From Notoacmeibacter sp. (lineage in GTDB: Bacteria > Pseudomonadota > Alphaproteobacteria > Rhizobiales > Rhizobiaceae): a stretch of DNA of 32,040 bases. Positions 16,144 to 24,344 of the stretch are shown piece by piece. The stretch covers positions 1 to 32,040 of the forward strand of contig JAIOIW010000036.1 in the NCBI GenBank assembly GCA_019912385.1. The letters run 5' to 3'. A program made the translations under genes and the position numbers. The notes beneath the pieces were generated by a model. The model was not told the DNA's origin and ran no database searches. It saw nothing but the letters and a program-made list of their open reading frames with translations. The stretch's first letter is position 1, and each line of letters opens with the position of its first letter.

Positions 16144-17835
16144 TTACATATTCGGGTAAACCGGGCCCTCGCCGCCCTGGGGCGGGACCCAATTGATGTT
16201 CTGGTTGGGGTCCTTGATGTCACATGTCTTGCAGTGGACGCAGTTCTGCGCATTGATGACGAAGCGGGCGCTGGCACCGGCCGTCGTCATGCTTGCAGGC
16301 GCCAGGGCGTTGCCAGCGCCATCGACCCATTCATACACACCTGCCGGACAGTATCGCGTCGACGGGCCGGCGTAGATATGGAGTTCGGAAGATTTCTGCA
16401 ATTCCGGATCGCGCAACTGCAAATGGCATGGCTGGTCTTCCTCATGGTTGGTGTTCGACAGGAAGACCGATGATAGACGGTCGAAGGTCAGCACGCCGTC
16501 CGGCCTGGGATAGTCGATCGGCTTGTACCTGGCGGCCGGCTCCAGCGATGCGGCGTCGGTCTTGCGGTGTTTCATCGTGCCAAACAGCGAGAAGCCGAAC
16601 AGCGTATTCATCCACATGTCCAGACCGCCGAGGCTGATGCCGATGATGGTGCCGAATTTCGACCAGAGCGGCTTGACGTTGCGAACCCGCTTCAAATCCT
16701 TGCCGATATCGGAGGCGCGCCATTCGCTCTCGTAGCCGGCGAGTTCGTCCTGGGCGCGGCCGGCGGCGACTGCCTCGACGATCTTCTCGGCTGCCAGCAT
16801 GCCCGACAGCATGGCATTGTGCGACCCCTTGATGCGCGGGACATTGACGAAACCGGCCGAACAACCGATCAACGCGCCGCCCGGGAAGGTAAGCTTCGGC
16901 ACGGATTGCCAGCCGCCTTCGGTGATGGCGCGGGCACCGTAGCTGATGCGCTTGGCGCCTTCGAAGGTATCGCGTACGGCCGGATGCGTCTTGAACCGCT
17001 GGAATTCGTGGAACGGCGAAAGATAGGGATTCTTGTAGTTGAGGTGGAGAACGAAGCCCACGGCGACGAGATTGTCCTCAAGATGGTAGAGGAACGATCC
17101 GCCGCCGGTCTTCATGTCCAGCGGCCAGCCGAACGAATGCTGTACGAGGCCCGGCTTGTGGTTCTCAGGCTTCACCTCCCACAGTTCCTTCAGCCCGATC
17201 CCGAATTTGGCCGGCTCGCGGTTGGCATCGAGGCCGAACTTCGCAATGAGCTGCTTGGCGAGCGATCCGCGGACGCCTTCGCCGATCAGCGTGTATTTGC
17301 CGAGCAGCGCCATGCCGGGCGCATAGTTTGGTCCCTGGCTTCCGTCGCGGCTTACGCCCATGTCGCCGGTCGCGACGCCGATCACCGCGCCATTCTCGTC
17401 ATGAAGGACCTCGGCAGCGGCAAAGCCCGGATAGATCTCGACGCCCAGCGCCTCGGCGCGCGCGGCCAGCCAACGGCAGACATTGCCCAGCGAGACGATA
17501 TAGTTGCCGTGATTGTTCATCAGCGGCGGCATGAACATGTTCGGCAGGCGTACGGAACCGGCGGGACCCAGGATCAGGAACTGGTCGTCCGTGACCGACG
17601 TCCTGAACGGGTGGTCGGGATCGTCCTGCCAGTCCGGGATCAGGCGGTTGACGGCGATGGGGTCGACGACGGCGCCGGACAGGATGTGAGCGCCAACCTC
17701 GCCGCCTTTTTCGAGCACGACGACCGAAAGATCCGCATTGAGCTGCTTGAGACGGATGGCGGCAGCAAGTCCGGCCGGCCCGGCCCCGACGATGACCACG
17801 TCGAATTCCATGCTTTCGCGTTCAACTTCGCTCAT
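16144..17835 (-). CDS. etfQO: Electron transfer flavoprotein-ubiquinone oxidoreductase
   Basis: A 563-residue membrane-associated FAD and [4Fe-4S] enzyme that takes electrons from reduced ETF (fed by acyl-CoA dehydrogenases such as LiuA) to ubiquinone. The Rossmann FAD motif VVIVGAGPAGLAAAIRL starts at residue 13. The middle holds GGGSFLYHLEDNLVAVGFV and GCSAGFVNVPRIKGSHNAMLSGMLAAE. The C-terminal ferredoxin-like part carries YCPAGVYEW and NCVHCKTCDIKDP, four cluster cysteines. The start at 17835 is chosen because GGAGG lies 5 bases upstream; an ATG at 17958 would add 41 non-homologous residues. A LiuR-like palindrome lies about 130 bases upstream, and two envelope-protein genes follow on the same strand. 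Confidence 0.95.
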   Translation of the reverse strand: MSEVERESMEFDVVIVGAGPAGLAAAIRLKQLNADLSVVVLEKGGEVGAHILSGAVVDPIAVNRLIPDWQDDPDHPFRTSVTDDQFLILGPAGSVRLPNMFMPPLMNNHGNYIVSLGNVCRWLAARAEALGVEIYPGFAAAEVLHDENGAVIGVATGDMGVSRDGSQGPNYAPGMALLGKYTLIGEGVRGSLAKQLIAKFGLDANREPAKFGIGLKELWEVKPENHKPGLVQHSFGWPLDMKTGGGSFLYHLEDNLVAVGFVLHLNYKNPYLSPFHEFQRFKTHPAVRDTFEGAKRISYGARAITEGGWQSVPKLTFPGGALIGCSAGFVNVPRIKGSHNAMLSGMLAAEKIVEAVAAGRAQDELAGYESEWRASDIGKDLKRVRNVKPLWSKFGTIIGISLGGLDMWMNTLFGFSLFGTMKHRKTDAASLEPAARYKPIDYPRPDGVLTFDRLSSVFLSNTNHEEDQPCHLQLRDPELQKSSELHIYAGPSTRYCPAGVYEWVDGAGNALAPASMTTAGASARFVINAQNCVHCKTCDIKDPNQNINWVPPQGGEGPVYPNM

Positions 17836-17966
17836 CTCGTCCTCCATGACCCCGCGGGGCACTGCGATCCGCCACCCCTGATATCCCACAGCCCTTAGCG
17901 CAAGTCGCGGCGGGAGGGAACCATTGGAGTTCCGCGCGCCATACATCGCGCCAACCAATATTTCCT

Positions 17967-17982
17967 TTTACGTTAACGTCAA
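17967..17982. promoter_or_regulatory. LiuR-like palindrome upstream of ETF-QO
   Basis: TTTACGTTAACGTCAA, a 16-bp palindrome with 7 of 8 pairs. On the minus strand it begins with TTGACG (17977-17982), a good -35, so repressor binding would block an ETF-QO promoter; the matching -10 is weak. It shares the TTTACGTT half-site with the operator-like site at 10941-10956. From memory this resembles MerR-type LiuR sites; not verified here. Confidence 0.5.
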
Positions 17983-18015
17983 TTTCTTGTCCAGCCGCCG
18001 CCACCAGCGAAAGGT

Positions 18016-18045
18016 CGGGACTGGGCACCAAATGGTGCAATCCCG
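18016..18045. repeat. Two-tier inverted repeat before the unknown secreted-protein gene
   Basis: Inner arms GCACCA (18025-18030) and TGGTGC (18033-18038) are separated by AA. Outer arms CGGGA (18016-18020) and TCCCG (18041-18045) also pair. It lies 43 bases before the ATG at 18089. It could be an operator or an RNA hairpin in the leader; no T-run, so not a terminator. Confidence 0.45.
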
Positions 18046-18088
18046 CTGTTTCTGGCATGATGAGCGGCGGGAAAGCGGATTACGGACA

Positions 18089-18700
18089 ATGAACCGTCTC
18101 GATGCCGCAATGCTGTTCCTTATGGCCGCCCAGTTGCCGGCAGGCAGTCGGGCGGCAGAAGATTTGTGGCCGCAGGCCGAACATGCATGGCTCGCCGGCG
18201 CGTTCTCCATTTCCGATGAACTGGGTGGGTTTTCCATCCGCTCGGTTAGCGGTAGCGGAGATCGACATGATCCGATCCTGGTCGTGCAGGAGTTCCCTTC
18301 CGCGCGCGCCGTGACCCTGGTCATCCGCGCGCTTTCTCCCGGCACCCCTTTCAGCGCATCGGGGATAACGGACCGGAACATCATCCACATGCGGATCGAG
18401 ACGTTGAATGCCAGCGGCATTCCCTGGATTGAGTTCGAATTCGAGTTGCAGAAGGAATTCTCGCTACCCAGCGTATTCGGCGACGGGCTGTCCTTCGACC
18501 AGGTCCGACATGATCGCGAAGGCGTATCGAGCGACAGTTTCGCGCAGTTCCACGACGACTTCGAACCCTACGACCGATTGCGGTTCTACAAGGGGCACGT
18601 CGATCCGCTGGGAGTCGTGCAATTCCGTTTCGTGATCACCGATTTCAATCCCCGCGAAATCTTTTATCTGCGCCAGGACCCGCGCATCCCGCTTGGCTGA
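18089..18700 (+). CDS. Hypothetical exported protein
   Basis: A 203-residue protein I do not recognise. Residues 1-23 look like a signal peptide (MNRLDA, hydrophobic core, cleavage after SRAAE region). The mature protein is acidic, has no cysteine, and is rich in beta-prone stretches such as PILVVQEF, AVTLVIRAL, IPWIEFEFEL and VVQFRFVITDF, suggesting a beta-sandwich. The last 50 residues (DDFEPYDRLRFYKGHVDP onward) look the most conserved in style. The start at 18089 is preferred over an ATG at 17924, which would add 55 residues translated through the palindromes upstream. It lies 41 bases before the uracil-DNA glycosylase gene. Confidence 0.65.
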   Translation: MNRLDAAMLFLMAAQLPAGSRAAEDLWPQAEHAWLAGAFSISDELGGFSIRSVSGSGDRHDPILVVQEFPSARAVTLVIRALSPGTPFSASGITDRNIIHMRIETLNASGIPWIEFEFELQKEFSLPSVFGDGLSFDQVRHDREGVSSDSFAQFHDDFEPYDRLRFYKGHVDPLGVVQFRFVITDFNPREIFYLRQDPRIPLG

Positions 18701-18741
18701 TCACGGTTGCGCGGATCGCCCGCAGCACAGTAAACAGGACC

Positions 18742-19551
18742 ATGACCGACGATCTCCACAGTCTCCTGCTGTTCTACCGCGATGCGGGCGCGGATGCCGT
18801 GCTGGAGGAGAAGCCGGTCAACCGGTTCGAGAAGCCGGCGGCTAAGCCGCCCGCACCAGTCAACGCGGCTGCAACGGCTCCGGCGCCGGACAGTCCAGCC
18901 ACGGCCAAAGCGCCCGAGATATATGCCGCCGTGCCCGACGAGGCGCAGGTTGCGCGCGCGAGAGAAGCCGCCAGCCAGGCCGCCAGCATGGAGGAGCTCA
19001 AGGTCCTGCTGGAAATGTTTGACGGCTGCAATCTCAAATTCACCGCGAAATCCCTGGTGTTCGGCGATGGCAACCCGAAGGCCGACCTGATGGTGATCGG
19101 CGAAGCGCCCGGACGCGAGGAGGATCTGCAGGGCCTTCCCTTCGTCGGCCGCTCGGGGCAGTTGCTCGACCGGATGCTCAAGGCGATCGGCCGCGACCGG
19201 ACATCGACCTACATCACCAACGTCATCCCCTGGCGGCCGCCCGGAAACCGGACACCCACGCCGCACGAAACCGAGATATGCCGGCCCTTCATCGAACGTC
19301 ATATCGAACTGGTCGCGCCGAAGGTGATCCTGGCGCTCGGCGGACCGGCCACCAAGGCAACGACCGGGGCAACCCAGGGGATCATGCGGCTGAGGGGAAA
19401 CTGGGGCGTTCATGTGACGCCGTCGGGAACCCGGATCCCGGTCATGGCGACGCTGCATCCGGCCTACCTGCTGCGCAATCCCGCACACAAGCGGCTCGCA
19501 TGGCGTGATTTTCTCGCGGTCAAGATGAAACTGGCGGAACTCGCCGGCTGA
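18742..19551 (+). CDS. Uracil-DNA glycosylase, family-4-like, lacking Fe-S cysteines
   Basis: A 269-residue DNA-repair enzyme that excises uracil from DNA. The N-terminal 80 residues are an Ala/Pro-rich variable extension. The catalytic core has motif A GEAPGREEDLQGLPFVGRSG (120-139), the NVIPWRPPGNRTPTPHE segment (160-176), and motif B HPAYLLRNP (239-247), the order and spacing of family 4. Family 4 normally coordinates a [4Fe-4S] cluster through four cysteines. Here only C96 (in GCNLK, where GCxxC is expected) and C180 (EICRPF) exist, so no cluster can form in the usual way. A comparable alphaproteobacterial class has been described from Bradyrhizobium, as I recall. The start codon is ATG, 41 bases after the previous gene. 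Confidence 0.9.
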   Translation: MTDDLHSLLLFYRDAGADAVLEEKPVNRFEKPAAKPPAPVNAAATAPAPDSPATAKAPEIYAAVPDEAQVARAREAASQAASMEELKVLLEMFDGCNLKFTAKSLVFGDGNPKADLMVIGEAPGREEDLQGLPFVGRSGQLLDRMLKAIGRDRTSTYITNVIPWRPPGNRTPTPHETEICRPFIERHIELVAPKVILALGGPATKATTGATQGIMRLRGNWGVHVTPSGTRIPVMATLHPAYLLRNPAHKRLAWRDFLAVKMKLAELAG

Positions 19552-19667
19552 ACTGCGGCATATCCGGATTTTGTTTTGAAAACGGTGCCGGCAAGTCGCA
19601 ATCAGCGTGCCCGTGCCTGCCGTTTCGTGAAAAGCTGACCACAAGACCGGCACCGAGTCTCCCGTCG

Positions 19668-19692
19668 GGCAAAAGGCGTTTTGCCAAGGGAG
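19668..19692 (+). promoter_or_regulatory. Hairpin abutting the ribosome site of the MFS gene
   Basis: GGCAAAA (19668-19674), loop GGCG, TTTTGCC (19679-19685): a perfect 7-bp stem directly followed by the ribosome site AAGGGAG (19686-19692) and, 6 bases later, the GTG start. The placement would suit translational control, but a chance hairpin is possible. Confidence 0.35.
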
Positions 19693-19698
19693 TGACCC

Positions 19699-20961
19699 GT
19701 GTACAACCAACTCCTGCCCGTCGCCGCGATCCTTGCCAGCGCATTCCTGATGCTGATGGGCCTTGGCATCGGTGTCGTCATCATTCCGCTGCGTGCGGTC
19801 GCCGAGGGCTGGTCGTCCACGACGCTGGCCTGGATCGGCACGTCCTATGCCGTCGCCTTCACCGCCGGGTCGGTGATCATTCCCAGGCTGGTGCGCCGGG
19901 TCGGCCATGTGCGCGTCTTCGGCGTCATCCAGGCGATGCTCTGCGCTTCGTTCCTGCTGCATGTGCTTGCCGTCCATCCCCTTGCCTGGGCATTTTTCAG
20001 AGCGATGGCAGGCCTTGTGACGGTCGGCAGCTACATGATCATGGAAAGCTGGATCAACGAGCGGGTCTCCAACGAAAACCGCGGCGCAGTGCTTTCCACC
20101 TACATGGTCGTGTCGATGGCCGGTGTGGCGGCAGGCCAGTATATCGCGCCGCTCGGAAGCGCCAGCTCGCACGAAATGTTCATCGTCGCCGGCCTCTTCT
20201 TCTGCGCGGCGCTGATGCCGATCGCGCTGACCTCGGCCCAGTCGCCGCAACCGCTGACGGAAGTGTCGATCGACCCGCGCGGTCTTTTCCGCCGCTCGCC
20301 CGCGGCCGCGGTCGGATCGTTCCTTTCCGGCATCATCTTCGCCAACTGGGTCTATTTCGTGCCGGTATACGGCCAGCAGACCGGATTCTCGCCGCTCGCG
20401 GTGGCGACCATGCTGACCAGTGCGATGATCGGCGGGATGATCTTCCAGTTTCCGCTCGGCAAACTCTCCGATCGCATCGACCGGCGCTACGTCATGGTGA
20501 TCGCCGGACTGGTCGGGGCCGGCGTCTGTCTTTTCCTCACCCTGGCCACGCCGGCACCGCAATTGGTCGTCTTTGCCGGGACATTCGTCCTCGGCTCGGT
20601 CCTCTTTCCGGTCTATTCGCTCGCCGTGGCGCATGCCAACGACTATGCCGAACCGGAGGAATTCGTGAAGGTTTCCGGCGGATTGCTGGTGGTTTACGGC
20701 CTTGGCAATATGGTTGGCCCGCAGATCGGCGGCCGCCTCATGGACGCCATCGGTCCTTCCGGCCTGTTTGTGGGGCTCGGGCTGACCTTTGCCGCCTATG
20801 GCGCCTATGCCTTCTGGCGCACGATGCGGCGCGCGGGCCTGCCGGCCGAGGAGCGTGTCGACTTCCAGGTCCTGCCATCGCCCGCGGTGCAAACGCCCGA
20901 AACCTACCAACTCGATCCGCGCTCCGACGAGCCGTCCGACGAGGACCGCGAAAACGTATGA
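19699..20961 (+). CDS. MFS transporter, YcaD-like
   Basis: A 420-residue integral inner-membrane transporter with about 12 hydrophobic segments in two halves. MFS loop signatures are visible: RLVRRVGHVRVFG between helices 2 and 3, and the corresponding second-half GKLSDRIDRRYVMVIAG. ESWINERVSNENRGAVLSTYM after helix 4 is typical of the YcaD-like subgroup. The C-terminal 45 residues are a hydrophilic acidic tail. It starts with GTG, supported by AAGGGAG 6 bases upstream. The substrate cannot be read from sequence; a drug or small-metabolite exporter is the usual guess. It ends 40 bases from a convergent transporter gene. Confidence 0.88.
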   Translation: MYNQLLPVAAILASAFLMLMGLGIGVVIIPLRAVAEGWSSTTLAWIGTSYAVAFTAGSVIIPRLVRRVGHVRVFGVIQAMLCASFLLHVLAVHPLAWAFFRAMAGLVTVGSYMIMESWINERVSNENRGAVLSTYMVVSMAGVAAGQYIAPLGSASSHEMFIVAGLFFCAALMPIALTSAQSPQPLTEVSIDPRGLFRRSPAAAVGSFLSGIIFANWVYFVPVYGQQTGFSPLAVATMLTSAMIGGMIFQFPLGKLSDRIDRRYVMVIAGLVGAGVCLFLTLATPAPQLVVFAGTFVLGSVLFPVYSLAVAHANDYAEPEEFVKVSGGLLVVYGLGNMVGPQIGGRLMDAIGPSGLFVGLGLTFAAYGAYAFWRTMRRAGLPAEERVDFQVLPSPAVQTPETYQLDPRSDEPSDEDRENV

Positions 20962-21001
20962 GGCGCGTCACCTGTGTGCGGGACTGCTTCCGGCGCGGGC
21001 T

Positions 21002-21958
21002 CTACTGCGGCGGATGAACCTTGCGGGCGCGGCCGCGCTCGAGGCCGAGATAGTGCTCGCGCAGGATGATGAATATGCCTGCGGCGATGATGATCGCGCC
21101 ACCGCCGAGCGTCCACAGCGTCGGCACTTCGCCAAACACCGTCAGGCCGATGACAATGGACAGCAGCATCGAGGTGTATTCGAACGGCGCGATCGTCGAC
21201 ATGTCGGCGTAGCGATAGCTCTGGGTCAGGAGTATCTGGCCGAGACCTCCGAATACGCCCGCGACGACCAGCAGAACGGCCTGGGTCGTGTCTAACGCCG
21301 ACCAGCCGAACGGCAGTGTCGCCAGGCCGGCGACGCTGGCAGTCAGCGAGAACCAGATGACGATCGTCGGCGTGCGTTCCGTCCTGACCAGGCTGCGAAC
21401 CGTCATCATCGCGATCGCCGCACAAACGGCGGAGGCCAGCACCGCCAGAACGCCGATCGCTTCGTCATGGTTCAGGCCCTGCGGAGAGGTCAGCAACGTC
21501 AGTTTCGGCCAGGACACGATGAAAACGCCGACAAGGCCGGCGACGACCGCGCTCCAGCGGTAGATCCGGATCGTCTCGCCAAGAAAAACTGCCGAAAAGA
21601 AGACGACCAGCAGCGGGTTCGCATAGCCCAGCGCGATTGCGTCGGGCAGCGGCAGGCGCGTGAGGCCGAAGAAGCCCAGCCCCATCGCAGTGACGCCGAT
21701 CAGCCCGCGGAACACATGATTGTACGGGCGGTTCGTGGCAATCGATCCGGCAAGCTGGCCTCGCCATGCGAGCCAGACCAGGATTGGCGGAACCGCGAAC
21801 AGCGAGCGGTAGAATACGATCTGGCCGGGCGGCAGTTGCCCGGCAGCCTTGATGCACGAGGCCATGGCGACGAAGGCCGTCACGGATACGATCTTCATTA
21901 TGATGCCGGTCATCTGGCTCGGATCGGGCGCCAGCGCGCCCGAATTCGGGCTGCTCAT
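21002..21958 (-). CDS. DMT-superfamily transporter (two EamA domains)
   Basis: A 318-residue inner-membrane protein with about ten hydrophobic helices forming two EamA repeats. The first has FYRSLFAVPPILVWLAW and the conserved GLTRLPLPDAIALGYANPLLVVFFSAVFLGE. The second has YRYADMSTIAPFEYTSMLLSIVIGLTVFGE. Both end in the family's FLGE/FGE motif. The start at 21958 is chosen because it gives the normal length; the frame stays open upstream into the preceding gene's 3' end. No strong ribosome site is visible. It follows the molybdopterin-subunit gene by 73 bases on the same strand and may be cotranscribed. Metabolite or amino-acid export is the usual role, but the substrate is unknown. Confidence 0.88.
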   Translation of the reverse strand: MSSPNSGALAPDPSQMTGIIMKIVSVTAFVAMASCIKAAGQLPPGQIVFYRSLFAVPPILVWLAWRGQLAGSIATNRPYNHVFRGLIGVTAMGLGFFGLTRLPLPDAIALGYANPLLVVFFSAVFLGETIRIYRWSAVVAGLVGVFIVSWPKLTLLTSPQGLNHDEAIGVLAVLASAVCAAIAMMTVRSLVRTERTPTIVIWFSLTASVAGLATLPFGWSALDTTQAVLLVVAGVFGGLGQILLTQSYRYADMSTIAPFEYTSMLLSIVIGLTVFGEVPTLWTLGGGAIIIAAGIFIILREHYLGLERGRARKVHPPQ

Positions 21959-22031
21959 GTCCGGCAGCCCGAAGCGCCGGTCAACGCCCAGGCGCTCGAC
22001 TCCATCCTCGCCGCAGGCAGGCCGGCGATTT

Positions 22032-24344
22032 TCATCTCGCTCCGGCCCCGCCCTGGATCGCGTTCCAGATCCGGTCCGGAGTTGCCGGCATTTCGATGTG
22101 CGAGATGCCGTAGGCGCGCCAGAGCGCATCGGTCACGGCATTCAGGACAGCCGGTGTCGCGCCGATCGTGCCCGCTTCGCCCGCCCCCTTGATGCCGAGC
22201 GCATTGGTGGTGGACGGGACGTTCCGGGTCGAGAAATTGAAAGACACCACATCGTCGGCGCGGGGCATCGCATAATCCATGAAACTTGCCGACAGGAGTT
22301 GGCCGTCCTCGTCATAGACCGTATTCTCGGTCAGAGCCTGGCCCAGCCCCTGGACGACACCGCCGTGAACCTGGCCCTGCAACAGGATCGGGTTCACTGT
22401 CACCCCGTAGTCGTCGACGATGGTATAGGCGACGACCTCGGTGCGGCCCGTCTCGGGATCGATCTCGACCTCGCAGATATGGGTGCCATTCGGATAGGTC
22501 GCCTCGTTTTGCTTGAACTCGCCGAAGCCCTTGAGGTCGTCAGGCGATTTCGCCGCCTTGGCGATCTCACCGAAACTCATCCGCCGGTCCGTCCCCACGA
22601 TCCGGGCCGTGCCGTCGAGAAGCTCTATGTCGGCGGCCGACGCTTCGAGTTCGTCGGCGGCGATCTTCCTGATCTTCTCGGCCAGGTCCTCGCCGGCGCG
22701 GGCCGCCGAGACGCCGCCAAGCGGGATCGAACGCGATCCGCCGGTGCCGCCCCCGGAGGCAAGCTCGTCGGTGTCGCCCTGGTGGACATTGATCCGCTCG
22801 ATATCGAGATTGAGCTTCTCGGCCACGAACTGCGCATAGGCCGTCGCGTGCCCCTGGCCGTTCGACTGGGTACCGATGAACACGGTGACGCTGCCGTCGC
22901 CTTCGAGGCGGACATGGGCGGGTTCCGACCCGGCGAAGGCACAGGCCTCGACATAGGTTGCCATGCCGATGCCGCGAATGCAGCCACGCTTCGCCGCCTC
23001 TTCATTGCGCTTGTCAAAATCCTCCCAGCCGGCATTGGCCATCGCCTGGGTCATGTGACCGTCGAACTCGCCGACGTCATAAGTCCGCCCGACGACCGTC
23101 GTGTAGGGAAACTGTTCCGGCCTGATGAAATTGCGGCGGCGGATTTCGGCGGGGGAAAGGCTCATCTCGCGGGCGCACTGATCCACCAGTTTCTCGACCA
23201 GGAACGCCGCCTCAGGGCGCCCCGCCCCGCGATAGGCATCAACCGGGACGGTATTGGTGTAAACGCCGGTGATCGTCATATCCACGGCGCGGATGTCATA
23301 GACGCCCGTTGCCATGGACGCGCCGAGCCATGGGATGAACGGTCCGTACTGGGACACATAGGCGCCCATGTTGGCAACCAGATCGATCCGCAGGCCGAGG
23401 AACCGGGCATCGGCGTCCATCGCCATCTCGGCCACGACAACATTGTCGCGGCCCTGCGCGTCGGTGAGGAAATGCTCGGTGCGGTCGCCTGTCCACTTCA
23501 CCGGCTTTCCCAGCCGCTTGCCGGCTTCCAGGACCAGCGCGTATTCGCGGTATACGAACGACTTGGGGCCGAACCCGCCGCCGACATCGGGCGTGATGAC
23601 ACGCATCCGGCCGCGATCGACCTTGAACACCTGGTCGCACAGGATATTGCGCACGCCGTGCACGCCCTGGGTCCCGGTCGTCAGCACGAAGCGATCTTCC
23701 CCGGCGTTCCATTCGCCGATCGCCGCGCGCGCCTCCATGTAGTTGCACACAAGCCGGTTGTTGCGGAACGCGATCTTCGTGACGTGGGCGGCCCTTGCAA
23801 AGGCAGCGTCGGAATCGGCCCTGGACCCGACATGATTGACGAAGGCGCGGTTCGTTTCGCTGCCCGGCCATGCCAACGGCGCGTCGGCGTCGAGCGCGCG
23901 GGCAGTATCGGCAACCGCGTCTTCAATTTCGTAGTCGATATCGATCAGCTCCGCCGCATCCTGGGCGAGCGCGCGGCTGTCGGCGACGACAAAGGCAACG
24001 GCATCGCCGACATGGCGCACCGAATCGCGGCACAGGATCGGGATGTCGCGCGTGGATGCTATCGTGCCGTCCGGCTGCGGACGCATGACGCCCGACTTCA
24101 GGTCGCCGAGATGTACCAGGTCGGCGCCCGTCAGCACCAGGCGCACGCCCGGGGCGGCTTTCGCGTCGTCCACCGAATTGATCGTGAAAGAACCATTGGC
24201 CACAGGAGAGCGCAATACGTAGCCATGCAGCACGCCTTTGGGGTTGATATCGTCGGTAAAGCGGCCCTTGCCACGGATGAACGTCTTGTCTTCCTTGCGC
24301 AGAACGGAAGCACCCATTCCGAATTTCGGCGTTGTAACAGTCAT
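22032..24344 (-). CDS. Xanthine dehydrogenase-family molybdopterin-binding subunit (CoxL-type, form II)
   Basis: A 770-residue catalytic subunit of a molybdenum hydroxylase. Visible features are the N-terminal FIRGKGRFTDDI and RSPVANG segments, GGGFGPKSFVYREYA in the cofactor domain, AYRGAGRPEAAFLVEKLVD, GTQSNGQGHATAYAQ, and GAGEAG near the C terminus with the conserved catalytic glutamate. The AYRGAGR active-site loop is the form II pattern, not the AYxCSFR of true CO dehydrogenase, so CO oxidation is unlikely to be its main function. AGGAAAT precedes the ATG. The usual FAD (CoxM) and [2Fe-2S] (CoxS) subunits are not beside it; the neighbour is a transporter. The substrate is unknown. Confidence 0.92.
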   Translation of the reverse strand: MTVTTPKFGMGASVLRKEDKTFIRGKGRFTDDINPKGVLHGYVLRSPVANGSFTINSVDDAKAAPGVRLVLTGADLVHLGDLKSGVMRPQPDGTIASTRDIPILCRDSVRHVGDAVAFVVADSRALAQDAAELIDIDYEIEDAVADTARALDADAPLAWPGSETNRAFVNHVGSRADSDAAFARAAHVTKIAFRNNRLVCNYMEARAAIGEWNAGEDRFVLTTGTQGVHGVRNILCDQVFKVDRGRMRVITPDVGGGFGPKSFVYREYALVLEAGKRLGKPVKWTGDRTEHFLTDAQGRDNVVVAEMAMDADARFLGLRIDLVANMGAYVSQYGPFIPWLGASMATGVYDIRAVDMTITGVYTNTVPVDAYRGAGRPEAAFLVEKLVDQCAREMSLSPAEIRRRNFIRPEQFPYTTVVGRTYDVGEFDGHMTQAMANAGWEDFDKRNEEAAKRGCIRGIGMATYVEACAFAGSEPAHVRLEGDGSVTVFIGTQSNGQGHATAYAQFVAEKLNLDIERINVHQGDTDELASGGGTGGSRSIPLGGVSAARAGEDLAEKIRKIAADELEASAADIELLDGTARIVGTDRRMSFGEIAKAAKSPDDLKGFGEFKQNEATYPNGTHICEVEIDPETGRTEVVAYTIVDDYGVTVNPILLQGQVHGGVVQGLGQALTENTVYDEDGQLLSASFMDYAMPRADDVVSFNFSTRNVPSTTNALGIKGAGEAGTIGATPAVLNAVTDALWRAYGISHIEMPATPDRIWNAIQGGAGAR

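Noticed and set aside
16567-17898. A 443-codon plus-strand open frame opposite ETF-QO
   Set aside because: Antisense shadow of a gene with full FAD and Fe-S motifs.
18664-20910. A 748-codon minus-strand open frame over the UDG and MFS genes
   Set aside because: Highly charged low-complexity His/Asp/Arg composition and no recognisable fold; shadow of the two plus-strand genes.
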